A stretch of DNA of 60,000 nt from Adiantum capillus-veneris (taxonomy: Eukaryota > Streptophyta > Polypodiopsida > Polypodiales > Pteridaceae). Shown here in pieces: positions 42,801 through 51,760 of the stretch. The first letter of the stretch is position 1. Each line of letters begins with the position of its first letter. The notes beneath the pieces are model-generated. The model made no database searches, had not been told where the DNA came from, and saw nothing but the letters and a program-made list of their open reading frames with translations. The position numbers were made by a program, and so were the translations under genes. The stretch covers positions 94,897,342 through 94,957,341 of the forward strand of contig CM043953.1 in NCBI GenBank assembly GCA_014529385.2. The letters run 5' to 3'.

Positions 42801-43244
42801 TATATTCTCCCAAAGACCAGCTAAGAACCTGTCCTTCTTCATCATGTCAGGCGGGGGTACCTGTGGTGCTAAAGCCTTGCACATTCGCTTCCATGCCAAT
42901 GAAAACTTACGTATGTACGCATCTATTGGCTCACCTTCCTTCTGCACCAAACCTTGTACTTCTTGCCACACTTTGTCAGGATCTTCTATCTTCACAAACT
43001 CCACTTCCAATCCATGCCTTAGATTGTCCCAACTCAATCTTATAGGTGGATCTGCGGCACGCAACTCCTCTTCAAATGCTTTAGACCAAACTCGTGCATC
43101 ACTCTTCAAACAAATTTGGAGAAGGCGTAACATTTGCGTAGGGTCATGAATCGGGTTGCTAATGCAGGCAACCTCCATCTTTTCCAAAAATTCTTCCACA
43201 TCTTCTTCACTTCTTCCATGAAACTCCGGATAAGAGAAAGCCAT
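39867..43244 (-). CDS. E2 gag, protease, reverse transcriptase, first RNase H
   Basis: I prefer the start at ATG 43244 (MAFSYPEFHGR), which has a good plant context (GCCATGG), over the further upstream extension. Gag occupies about residues 1-250. The zinc knuckle CYNCGELGHISPQC lies near 283. The protease has GYVDGGAQICVI near 495 (DGGA in place of DSGA) and ILLGRPWL. RT has KWRICVDFKPLN, DGFSGYFQL, LPFGLSNGP and FMDDL near 895. The first RNase H (FYVNPSVGDDAIGAML) lacks the usual catalytic aspartate, as in Tat-type elements where a second RNase H has taken over. An acidic serine-rich linker lies between protease and RT. The frame ends at the in-frame TGA at 39867. Confidence 0.9.
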   Translation of the reverse strand: MAFSYPEFHGRSEEDVEEFLEKMEVACISNPIHDPTQMLRLLQICLKSDARVWSKAFEEELRAADPPIRLSWDNLRHGLEVEFVKIEDPDKVWQEVQGLVQKEGEPIDAYIRKFSLAWKRMCKALAPQVPPPDMMKKDRFLAGLWENIRWRVELKKPRTYEDALEVARNKEWKLRKMSQLGVESLPMRSEFQPIESLQGRMSGVHHEPVVTTQVMPAVVTTAVQDDGLRQDMRQMVDLMKNLSLNMLGQVGNNRGRGRFANQQGGEERPRNGVGQSNGRFWRQTPTCYNCGELGHISPQCDKPPRMGGDMYPLPRQVLTRSNDYGIEIKGDEGTSGLTQEEKGKTKVLSVVTLEKASKLEDTLVMPIGKRTTEEKEGRSAPGPSKKKGKSHEGEDVKAKRKRRARRKLHVSDFPLGDGQLRYDLKEDLTSRKADVTFGQLIEMVPKLKRQWKRMVNPMEKKPERGSVKVLAMDELPDICPIVDVWHKRKNLGQGYVDGGAQICVITHSCVEKMGLTVAGVSGFRIRLANHQKVKCLGVVKSLEVEAYDAKAVVDFHVMPAGLGAYPILLGRPWLRAVGAVQDWRHGTISLYGKTGTKKLYNMDTRKRLEELYEDEDESSDEDSCTVTDEDSDSTTSSDEDADVAFLLMDKEIQEIGLVAFANEVEDESEGPYEVIEGLMQIKVELSKKQELMTQMISGDLSAMEKDIYLHMLASFPDLFITSYEEIRGFKGEEMYIELKEGAKPVRQRLRRMGQEQMEALREEVDKLLKVGFIVPVETTEWVSPVVVSPKKDGKWRICVDFKPLNAATKKNPYPLPFIDQILDSVAGYERYSVCDGFSGYFQLKIALKDRTKTTFITPWGCYCYTVLPFGLSNGPSFYQERANWVLEPFIGSCVKAFMDDLCVYSSRAEHHEKLQMVLALYDECGGQLNPKKCHLAQPRVKLLGHMVSENGIEADPDKVKSIILLPSPTSTKQLATFIHKVKYMARFIPLSSHILYPLQQVAKHDPLQWDDKCEEVFQEVKEVLGGLSAMQAPDWEKVFYVNPSVGDDAIGAMLLQKGKGSHYMRPVYCASRVKLVAERKLSEVELVMASVIFACRRFRHYLLPRPFVFLTSYAFLPQLINGTNM

Positions 43245-44299
43245 GGCTACCCAAATTATGATGCTTTGAGAACCCCTTCGAACACACGTGCAAGAACCCA
43301 AAACTTTTCACTACCCAATCCCCAAAAACTTCAATGGAGCTCAACTTTAGATAAGGACAAACACATGCACATCAAATGAGTTTTCATAGTTAATCATCGG
43401 AATGACAACAGGCAAAGGACATTCCAGGATCTCTCTCAATCTTCTTGGCCCAAACATAAAGACTATGCGCTGCTGGAAAAAGATCTTCCTGGACACATGA
43501 ACATTAATCTGAATTCTTTGAGTTAAATGAAAAGGAGTGAACTGAGGGCCATTTTGATCATCCATTAAAGCAAACCATGAAGCTCCCAAGAAGGCACACC
43601 TAACTCAACCTCTGATTTTGCCAAAATTTTAGCAGCATAACAGCATAAATGGCTCAAAATACCAAAAAACCAGCCATCATAACTTGGGAAAATTTCGACA
43701 GAGTTTCCCCAGAAGTAGAGCAGTAGGAACCCAAAATATAGACTGTCTATGTATGCATAAACTGTCAACAATAGAGCCCGAGCATCAAGTAGGACTCACT
43801 AGTACATAGCCTATGGCGAGGTCACAAAAAGGGTGCTCCATCTACCTGTATCACCGAAAGGATCTCTACATTTGAGAATCCCCCAGCTCAATAAAAACCT
43901 CACGCTATCGACCCTCACACGAAGGCTAATGCAAATCGCGTATAGTCAAGTCTCAGAAATGACTATCTTCCAGACCAAGTCTCAGAAATGGCTGGGACTG
44001 CCAAATACAACTAAGTATGGCTCCACAAATGCGTACAATAGCAGTTTCCACAAGTAACGTACAATCCAACAGACAATGCGCTCAAATAGGCGCCAAGTGA
44101 TGCATACCCACAACAACTGCAAGTGACATCACCGCTAGTATATCACTGTACTCCAGCTACCTGTACCTGTGTGAATCACCTGTCCCTGTACCCTGTAACT
44201 TGTAACCTGTAACCTGTAACCTGTAACCCCGAATCTCGAAGCTTGAAGCTCGAAGCAGAAGGTACTCGAAGAAGATCCTCCGTGGGGGCGCCAAAAGAA
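43245..44299 (-). other. E2 leader with conserved blocks and primer-binding site
   Basis: The primer-binding site is at 44281-44299 (minus strand TTTTGGCGCC). Five 7-bp units of (C/T)TGTAAC lie at 44193-44227. Two blocks, 43831-43917 and 43683-43710, closely match blocks in the leader of copia N1 (51301-51395 and 51707-51734), an unexpected similarity between Ty3 and Ty1 elements. No ORF of note. Confidence 0.7.
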
Positions 44300-45447
44300 T
44301 GTGAGCGGGATGAAAACACACACAGCGCCTCTATAACGACCCGACATACACTCTTGGGAAGATACACACACACACACACACACACACTATGGGGCACCAC
44401 TCGGCTTACACAACACACCTGGCCGAGACAGGGAACACACCTCTGGAGTGAGAGGAGAGAGACTATCCACTTGCTCACTCCACACAGAGACACACACACA
44501 CACACAAAAACACAGCTCAAAAGAGGAGAACTTATGATGTTTAGATACAAATGAGCTTGTGCCAACACCAATGGGGCAAACAGCTCACACAATATGGGTA
44601 AAAGATACCAGATACAATCACAAATTGGAGAAGAAGCTTCACTCACCGGAGAAGATTACATAGAAAAACAGCAGAAAAAGAGTGAGTAATTTGGCAAAAT
44701 GGACAGCTCCATCGCGTCCGGAATGGCCCAAAACCCCAGTCTACAATGTCAAAGTGCTCAAATCCGACCTCGGATGAGCAGTTTACGGCCAAAACAGGCT
44801 CCAAAATGACCAAAAACACAACTGCGGCTGTTCCTCCTCTCTTCTCCACGTTTTTTCTGGTCTTCCCTCAGTTTTTTCAGTTCCCACACTTAGCTTTATT
44901 AGTTGGGCACCCTTGGCCTTTTAGATGACCTCAAACGGACCCCGAACAGGCCAAAAACTGACCTCGCAGTGCATAGTTGTCACCTTTTTGCATCATTTGC
45001 ACACCTGGCACTCAGCTTTTTTCCAATAATGCATCTCGCCACCACATGAAGTGGCCCCAAAAAGTGGTCCTAATGATGACCTTTCTTCATAACTCTCACA
45101 AGAAAACACCCACGTTGTGTCCGTCCTCATCCGCGTGCAAATATTGACCTCGTTCGCCCTCCTGACGCCACTAGATGCCATCTGACGCACCTACTGACCT
45201 CACGTCGTCGGCCCGCGGATAGCTTTCTTGAGAAGTTTTATGCGCTATAAACTCCTCATTATTGTAGAAAAAACATACTGGTACTGGTGATAGTGAAAAT
45301 CGATGCACTATGTACACACTGTCCTACCTGTACACATGTGGGTCCCACGTAACCACCTGGCTCTGGGAAATGGGCAATCCTTTATTTGATGCACCATGCA
45401 TGTGTATGTACATATGCGCAATCCCTTGATCCAAAAAAATCCTGACA
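44300..45447 (-). repeat. E2 5' LTR
   Basis: This 1148-bp LTR starts TGTGAGCGGG and ends CCTGACA. Its CA tract near 44366-44387 differs in length from that of the 3' LTR. Confidence 0.9.
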
Positions 45448-46155
45448 GCGTATGATGTCTTTTTTTCACAGATTTGGACTATTTTGGTTATGCTCACTCT
45501 CAGTAGCCCCCTTATGCTCTGTCCAGTCACAAAATTCAGTTTGAACTCTGTTTGAGCAAGTTATGGCTAATTTAGGCTTTTCTTGGCAATTTTCTGCTTT
45601 TGACTTGTTTTGGGTCAATTGTGATCCAAATGGGATGAAACTTGAAATATAACCTCTAGCCAGCTATTACAATGGATCTGTGTTGGCAAAGTATCAAAAT
45701 ATGTCCAAAATTAGGTAGAAGACATCATACGCGTATGATGTCTTTTTCATCAATTTGGGTCAAGACTTGATATTTATGCTTTCTACAGTGTTTGCAACAA
45801 TCTTGTCAGGTCAGATATCAAAAATAAGCAGTGGATGTGCTAAAAGACATTATACGCGTATGATGTCTTTTGTCCCAGATTTTGACTATTCTTGGTTTTA
45901 AGCCTTCTCCAATGTTTATAATTGAGTTTCAAGTGTTTTTGTCAGGTTTGAATGTAAAAACAAGATCTGAATCCAAAATTTCCTATTCTTTGCGTTTCTT
46001 GGACTCCGACTTGTCTTTTTGGGTTTCTTTGAGTGTTAATGCTCTTGTTTTAAGTTGAAATTAGGGTATAACCCCCCTTTTGAACACTCTGGTAAAGTCA
46101 AAATTTTTGTTTTGGTCTCTATTTGGTCATTTAGACATCATACGCGTATGATGTC
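45438..46155. repeat. Palindrome array 2 in the G leader
   Basis: Three palindromes start at 45721, 45846 (one mismatch) and 46134. A fourth is split by E2: its first 14 bases are at 36703-36716 and the rest ends at 45459, a virtual start of about 45438. The spacings of 283, 125 and 288 bp resemble array 1. Confidence 0.92.
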
Positions 46156-46687
46156 TAAAGTTGCAGATTTCCAGTTTTTTGGCACAGAATCCTTCCTAAA
46201 GCTTTCTCAAGTGCTCAGCAACTCCCAGATACACAGAAAATTTCTCTGACTTTTGTTTATTGCAAGTTTCACTACTAACTCGACGGTTTAGTGATCTAAC
46301 ATGCAATCAACCATATCAAGCAAATACTCCAATGATTACTAGCTCCAGATCAGGATCAAATGAAGTCCTACCTAAGCTATTCCTAATCATAAAATGGGTT
46401 TGGTAATTGTGATTTTAAAGAGATCCACTATCACTCACGGACTAGCAAATTCTTCTTCTATCAACAACTACTCAACACCAACAAAACAACAAACAAATCT
46501 AAGCTAAACTAAAAATACTGTCAACTCGGAAGACCCAGGAACTTTCTAGTATCTCTCGAGATCTTCGGAGTCCACCACTCCTAGATCTTTTCTAACTAAA
46601 GTATACAAAGTAGTTTATACGACTCACCTCGTAGGATTAGTCTAAGGTCACCTACTTAGGGCTCTCGTCCCCGGCAGCGGCGCCAAA
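46156..46687 (-). other. G leader and primer-binding site
   Basis: This untranslated leader lies between the primer-binding site (46669-46687, minus strand TTTGGCGCCGCTGCCGGGG) and the palindromes. The first 58 bases are the part retained in the deleted second copy. No gene is seen. Confidence 0.7.
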
Positions 46688-47311
46688 TGTTAAGGCGGTT
46701 ACGCCACTAGCGGAAGCTAAATAGCGAGAACTCAACCAACAACAGAATTTGTCAGACGAGGACGGAGCTTGACCCGCAGGCGCATGGAAACAACTAGGTG
46801 GGTGTCAAATCACCTACTCGACCTTCTAACGACAATCACTACTAAGGAAATCAAATCTAAGTTTTAAAATACGCAAGTGACTGAAATCCGTACTACGAAC
46901 GAATGCTATACGAAACAGAATCTAGAATCGTTGAATCGATTTCAAACTCAAGGGGAAGTCTATACACTAGGTAAGAACAACACCCTAAAGACTTGAACTG
47001 CAAAATCAACCTATAACCACTCCGTGCGGTAAACGCGTATGAAGACAGGCCGAAAAATACAGGTGATCGAAACTTGACCCCGATGGTACCAATGTGTAGC
47101 TCTACTCGTTGTGGTTCTATAGATATGCTGCACGCTCCATTCCGACACACGAGTTGGAAGAAAACTCACACCGAAGCTCGTAGGAACTTACCACACATAG
47201 AAGCCGATAGCGCGCACTCTTGGTATCTGTGCGTAGCTCTCGCCGTTGCTAACACAATGGCGGTGTCGCTTCTCCAATGGCGGCTCCGTAGCTCGCGTAG
47301 CAAGTAGATAA

Positions 47312-47348
<37 letters not shown>

Positions 47349-47635
47349 ACACAGTCACGGCGCTCAAAAACTCACTTTGATTAATAATCTGAATGTCCTT
47401 AGGTTACAAAAAACTTTGGCTTATATACCTCAGCCTTGGAGGTGAGAACATCTCTAACTAATTACATCAGCAAGTGAAATTACTTTGGGATTACAAGCTG
47501 GTATCTCAATTGAGTCCCGTTACTTAATGAATGGCTCAAATCAAAATCAATGTCGAAAAGACATTTATTACAATCAATGGTTACAAATGATGAGTGTGAG
47601 CAAAAATGTGGGTGTGATCCTCTGCTGGCTCAACA
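46688..47635 (-). repeat. G LTR C (outer 5' LTR)
   Basis: This 948-bp LTR has TG...CA ends and is followed by the TSD CTTGT at 47636-47640. It carries a CT microsatellite at 47314-47346. Confidence 0.92.
47420..47429 (-). promoter_or_regulatory. Probable TATA box of G (LTR C)
   Basis: The minus strand reads GGTATATAAGCC with an A/T-rich core, located in the 5' part of the LTR as expected for U3. The equivalent site is present in LTRs A and B. Confidence 0.45.
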
Positions 47636-47640
47636 CTTGT

Positions 47641-49225
47641 CATAATAACTAATATCTAATTCTCCTAAATGATTTTCTCATGTTAAACTAATCATTTAAT
47701 ATGGGGAAGTGCCAGGGGAGAAAAAGTTAGAATATTGGTTAAGCTGGGAGACTGGCCACAGTAGGGATCCAAAGTAGGGAAAATAGGGATCCAAAGAGGG
47801 GGCCATCTTCAAAAGAGCAAGGTGCAACAATGGGCTTAAAAGACCCTAAGGTTCAGCCCATTAAGACTTCCAAAATTCAAAGGTTGTGTCCAAAGTTCAA
47901 AAGCCTAGGAAAATTGGATGCTTTGTGTGGGCTCAAAAAGTCTTGATGCATCCCTACATAGGAGGGGCCGATCCCTAGAAGTAGGAGATGAGAGAGAAAC
48001 ACACACACACACAAACAAACACTCACAATCTCCATTACACAAAGTGAAAGAGGTACGCATGTCAGCTCCCTAGCCCAGATGCCCATAAGGTGTACTCAAA
48101 TCCTATTGGATGGCCATGAAGGTGGATCAATGAGAATTAGGCTAGAGTAAATCTAGTTTAATCAATATAGAAAACACTTAATAAAAGAACCAATAAGAAT
48201 TAAGATCTCTAGAAGACTATTGGATAGTCTCCAAAGGGTCCAATGAGCATTCAACAGCCCAATGGCTTGCCCGATTCCTATTGGCCAGGAGACAAAGGGG
48301 TCCAATGACAGTTTAGTAGCATTAATTAACTATGTAAAGCTCTCACAAAAGGGAAAAGGGGGACACATGTCAGAAGGCTATCACTTATGTTGCTTAAATT
48401 TCATTGGCTAAACCTGGCATGGACCAATGGGGGCCAGGATGAGCAAATAGCAAGAGGGGTCGACCAAGAGAGAGAGGGGGCTGATTTTTTGAAGGCATTA
48501 TTGCATACACACTCACACTAGTCCATGTACGGAGTAATAAGACTCTCTCTCTCTCTCTCTCCTTTTCAAGCTTTAACAGAAATGTTATCACCTACTCCAA
48601 GCTTGTGAGAAGGGAGTCCTACACCAACAACTCTTGGCTTTGTGATGCAAATCCAACCAAGAGCCAAGATTCAATGCATGCTCATCTCCTCTGATGCTAA
48701 TTACTAAGCTAAGCTATGCTAATATGAGTGATTATGTGAGGAGATGTACATCTTTCTCGTAAGACTACTCCTTCCTCTCAATCTACTCTCATACCCTGCT
48801 AGCTCTCACCATCTTTGAAGGTGTGTGAGGTCTTGGGTCTAAGACCGTGAGGGAATTGATGTTGTGTTTTATAAGTGTTTTGCTTAGTGCTTGAAGTTTC
48901 CATCTTCATTGCACTAGCTAGTATTGAAGGAACACAAAGAATTGTATTGTAAAATGTCTCTCTTGATGGGAGAAACCATAATACAAAGCCTTTTGGAGAG
49001 GGACCGACTCCATGAAAATCCGGTCCTCAACTGTTGTCAATAGCTTTATTTCCCTCTCTTTTGAAGTATTTTTCATGCTATCTAACTAGGTGTTATACTT
49101 TTTGTTGCTCTCTTTCCACCCAAACACTCTTGTAAGTCTCATTAGGAAACCTTTTCTAATGAAATGCTCACTATTCTCATGCTATTTTCCACTACACACA
49201 AGTTACTAGGCCATTAAATGTTACA
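47641..49225. repeat. Solo LTR, family R (copy 2), TSD ATACT
   Basis: This continues R from 17081-17083 and ends ...AATGTTACA. It is followed by ATACT (49226-49230), matching 17076-17080. Together R spans about 1.59 kb with TG...CA ends. It is the diverged reverse complement of the copy at 9311-10483 and carries a CT microsatellite near 48543-48561. No ORF. Confidence 0.72.
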
Positions 49226-49284
49226 ATACTTGAGTAGATTACTTAATGGAGAGAGATAGATTATCACACACGAGATTATAGAGT

Positions 49285-49367
<83 letters not shown>

Positions 49368-49985
49368 ACAATATACATGGTTCACCCAATGTGGGCTACA
49401 TCCACAGGATAGCAGCCACTCAATGGCTTTAGTACTTCAAACAAGAAGTAGGTTACAAAGGAATTATACCCTTAATAGAGCTCCCACCTTGCTTCACTCT
49501 CACCATTTCACACCCACCTTGTTGCATCAACTTCACCCTATGAAATTTGTGTAGGAATGTCATACTTTTATGGGCCAAAATGGCTGCCCTCTCTCATGAG
49601 AGACAGTCGTGTGTAGCCGCCCATGTGTAGAAAAGTCCAAATCGGACCCCCAATCCACCCATGTGTGGTCGCCCTTGAGAAGACAAGTCCGCCTTTGAAA
49701 TCGGCCACCAGCCATTGAATTTGGCCACTTACCATTGACTTCCAACCCTTGCCCAGTGGCCATTGACTACTGGACAACCGACCAAACAATCGGCTGTTTT
49801 CCGACTACTTTTCGGCTGCCATCCGGCCATAATATTCTGACGAAAAGGAATATTGAGAGAAAATGTTGGTTTCTGGCAAGTAATTTTTCTTCACGCACGA
49901 TGGCTTCTCCTCATAAGAGGGCCTTACAAATGTGTGTTTTTAATACAAAAAATTACAAGGGGTAAATCACGCTCCATACTTTACA
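49226..49985 (-). repeat. Copia LTR, right piece
   Basis: The LTR that began at 17048 continues as TGAGTAG...TAATGGAGAGAGATAG, matching the copia-1 LTR. It includes a GATA/AG microsatellite (about 49277-49366) and ends TTTACA at 49985. The minus-strand sequence just outside reads CCAAGTGAGAGAT, the usual copia polypurine tract. It serves as the 3' LTR of the copia to the right and the 5' LTR of copia-2 to the left. Confidence 0.78.
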
Positions 49986-50463
49986 ATCTCTCACTTGGAG
50001 ACTGATCTCCACACAAAACCTGTGACTACTTTCCATCCTGCCTTCTTATCCTTGCATGCCGATTGAAGATGAGAAAAAGCTCAACTTTTCCTTGTTGACC
50101 ATCTTTGTAAACATGTCTGCAGGATTTTCACTTGTATTCAACTTTCCTAGCTTTAGCTGTCCCTCTTTCAAAAGAGTATGTATGAAGTGATATCTCACCT
50201 CAATGTGCTTTTTCCTTGAATGAAAGGCTGAATTCTTTGCAAGATGGATAGCGCTTTGGCTATCACTCTACAAGACACAATTGTCTTGTTTTAATCCAAG
50301 CTCTTCTAAGAATCTATGAAGCCATATAATTTCTTTGCTTGCCTCTATCATTGCTACATACTCTGCTTCTGTGGTAGAAAGTGAAACCACTTTCTGCAGC
50401 TTTGAAGCCTAGCTTACTGCTGTGCCTCCAACCGTGAAGACATAGCAAGTATTGCTCCTTCGA
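49986..50463 (-). pseudogene. Copia D RNase H end
   Basis: Minus-strand translation gives the copia RNase H: STTEAEYVAM, IWLHRFLEELG, SDSQSAIHLAKNSAFHSR, RYHFI and ADMFTK, with stops. The upstream part continues at 56021, beyond the inserted element N1. Together with copia-2 it looks like two truncated copies of one family sharing an LTR. Confidence 0.82.
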
Positions 50464-50468
50464 GTATC

Positions 50469-50662
50469 TGTTGGGGTATAAAGCCCAATGTGGTCGCCCA
50501 GGTAAGTGGGCGGGCCGCCAGGTATGTACACATATTCTTTTGTAAAAACCTAATAAGAACTCACTTTGCTCTACACATTACAGTAGAGCGAGTTCACCAT
50601 ATCATCGTGCTCTTCTTCTTGCACACTCTCTCTCGCGTCGCACTTCCGCTTGTACTCCTTCA
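50469..50662 (+). repeat. N1 5' LTR
   Basis: Short 194-bp LTR with TG...CA ends, preceded by TSD GTATC. Confidence 0.95.
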
Positions 50663-50664
50663 AC

Positions 50665-50676
50665 TGGTATCAGAGC
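50665..50676 (+). other. N1 primer-binding site
   Basis: TGGTATCAGAGC, the standard plant copia site complementary to initiator tRNA-Met, lies two bases after the LTR. Confidence 0.95.
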
Positions 50677-51760
50677 TCAGATCGAGGCTCGGGGCAACAC
50701 TGCAGGAGGCTAGAGTCACCAGCTCAGATTGGAGTGAAATTCGACAGGCAAAGACACGGCCCCAAATCTAGTGGGAGAGTTCGTAGGGCTTGGTGTGCTC
50801 AGAATTTCATTCTAAGGTCATCTCGGTCACCGTTCGGCTTCGACAAAGGTCTGCGCAAGCCATTTTCGACTACGTGGTCTCGACGGGTGCAGATCCGACT
50901 CTGCAAATTTGGGGTTTTCGGCCTACGACTGCAGGTGTTGAGGATATCGACACTCCCAGAGTGTTGATTTGTGGCTGTCTACACATCGAAGGACAGCTCA
51001 CAGTTCTTGGAGGCGTGTCACATACGACACGGGTGCATCTACACACAGTCTGTAGGCGACATCAACTAGTTCATCAGGTAGCTTGTGTTTGCTGCTTGAT
51101 ATTCCAGATTTCATCCTGACATTGCAGGTGCTTCCACATGGGATGTATTGTCAGAGATGATGTATGTCTGTTGAGGGTTTGCTGGCTTTGAGTCACGCAG
51201 CAAACAACCGCCGCAGCGGTTACAACATACAGTGGGAAATTTGTGGATGTATGACTTTGTGGGAAGTATATGTACTGTCAGATTTACTGTAGCCTTTGTT
51301 GAGGGTCGAGTGAGGTTTTATTGAGTTGGGGGATTCTCGAATGTTGAGATCCTTTCGGTGATACAGGTCTTGGAGCGATCCCTCGAGCACCCTTAGATAG
51401 GCAGCTAGGATGTATTGACTGTGAGTTAGACAGTTGGGATTGCATCTTTGCTTTACTGCCGTTGAGGCATTGTCGCAGTCTATGCTTACAGGACAGTGAT
51501 AGGACAGTCAGAGACAGTACATGTGCAGGACAGGTTTACCCACAGCTTACAGTGTCAGAAAGACAGTGGTTTTGTTGAGCTGTTTTTGGTCTGTTTTTAG
51601 TACACCAGAGCCATTTTACAAAGGAGACTCTGCCAAAATTTCAGCAGAATCTGAAGCTTTCTTGGTTCATTTGACAGGTTGATATTGGTTCAGAGGTCAG
51701 TTTACAGGGGAAACTCTGCCGAATTTTTCCCAGGAAAGTAAACTACTGTGAAGCGTATCT
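50677..51760 (+). other. N1 leader, unusually long, with blocks shared with gypsy E2
   Basis: This is 1.08 kb of untranslated sequence before gag. Block 51301-51395 and block 51707-51734 recur in the leader of gypsy E2, in the same order. Direct repeats such as GACAGT are frequent at 51480-51560. No convincing ORF. Confidence 0.75.

Larger units (their letters stand above)
36717..45447 (-). mobile_element. Ty3/gypsy element E2 (Tat-like, dual RNase H)
   Basis: This complete 8.7-kb element is nested in the leader of G in the same orientation. Its LTRs (36717-37870 and 44300-45447) begin TGTGAGC and end in CA. The flanks GCGT (36713-36716 and 45448-45451) are the target duplication. It has a primer-binding site at 44281-44299, one gag-pol frame interrupted by a single TGA, and a polypurine tract at 37871-37891. 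A degenerate first RNase H followed by a second RNase H before integrase is the hallmark of Tat-lineage elements. The insertion point is the centre of one G palindrome. Confidence 0.9.
17084..47635 (-). mobile_element. Giant Ty3/gypsy element G with three LTRs (tandem duplication)
   Basis: The block is bounded by TGTTAAGG...GGCTCAACA and by the perfect duplication CTTGT on both sides, so all 30.5 kb derive from one insertion. In element order (right to left) it reads LTR C, primer-binding site, leader, ORF1 gag-PR, pol, ORF3, palindrome array, ORF4, purine tract, LTR B, primer-binding site, deleted internal copy, purine tract, LTR A. Gypsy E2 (8.7 kb) is nested in the leader. RT type and domain order (RT, RNase H, integrase) place it in Ty3/gypsy. 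No chromodomain was seen, and the exact lineage was not resolved. Confidence 0.9.

Noticed and set aside
44193-44227. CTGTAAC repeats as interstitial telomere
   Set aside because: The unit does not match the plant CCCTAAA repeat; it is a short private tandem in the E2 leader.
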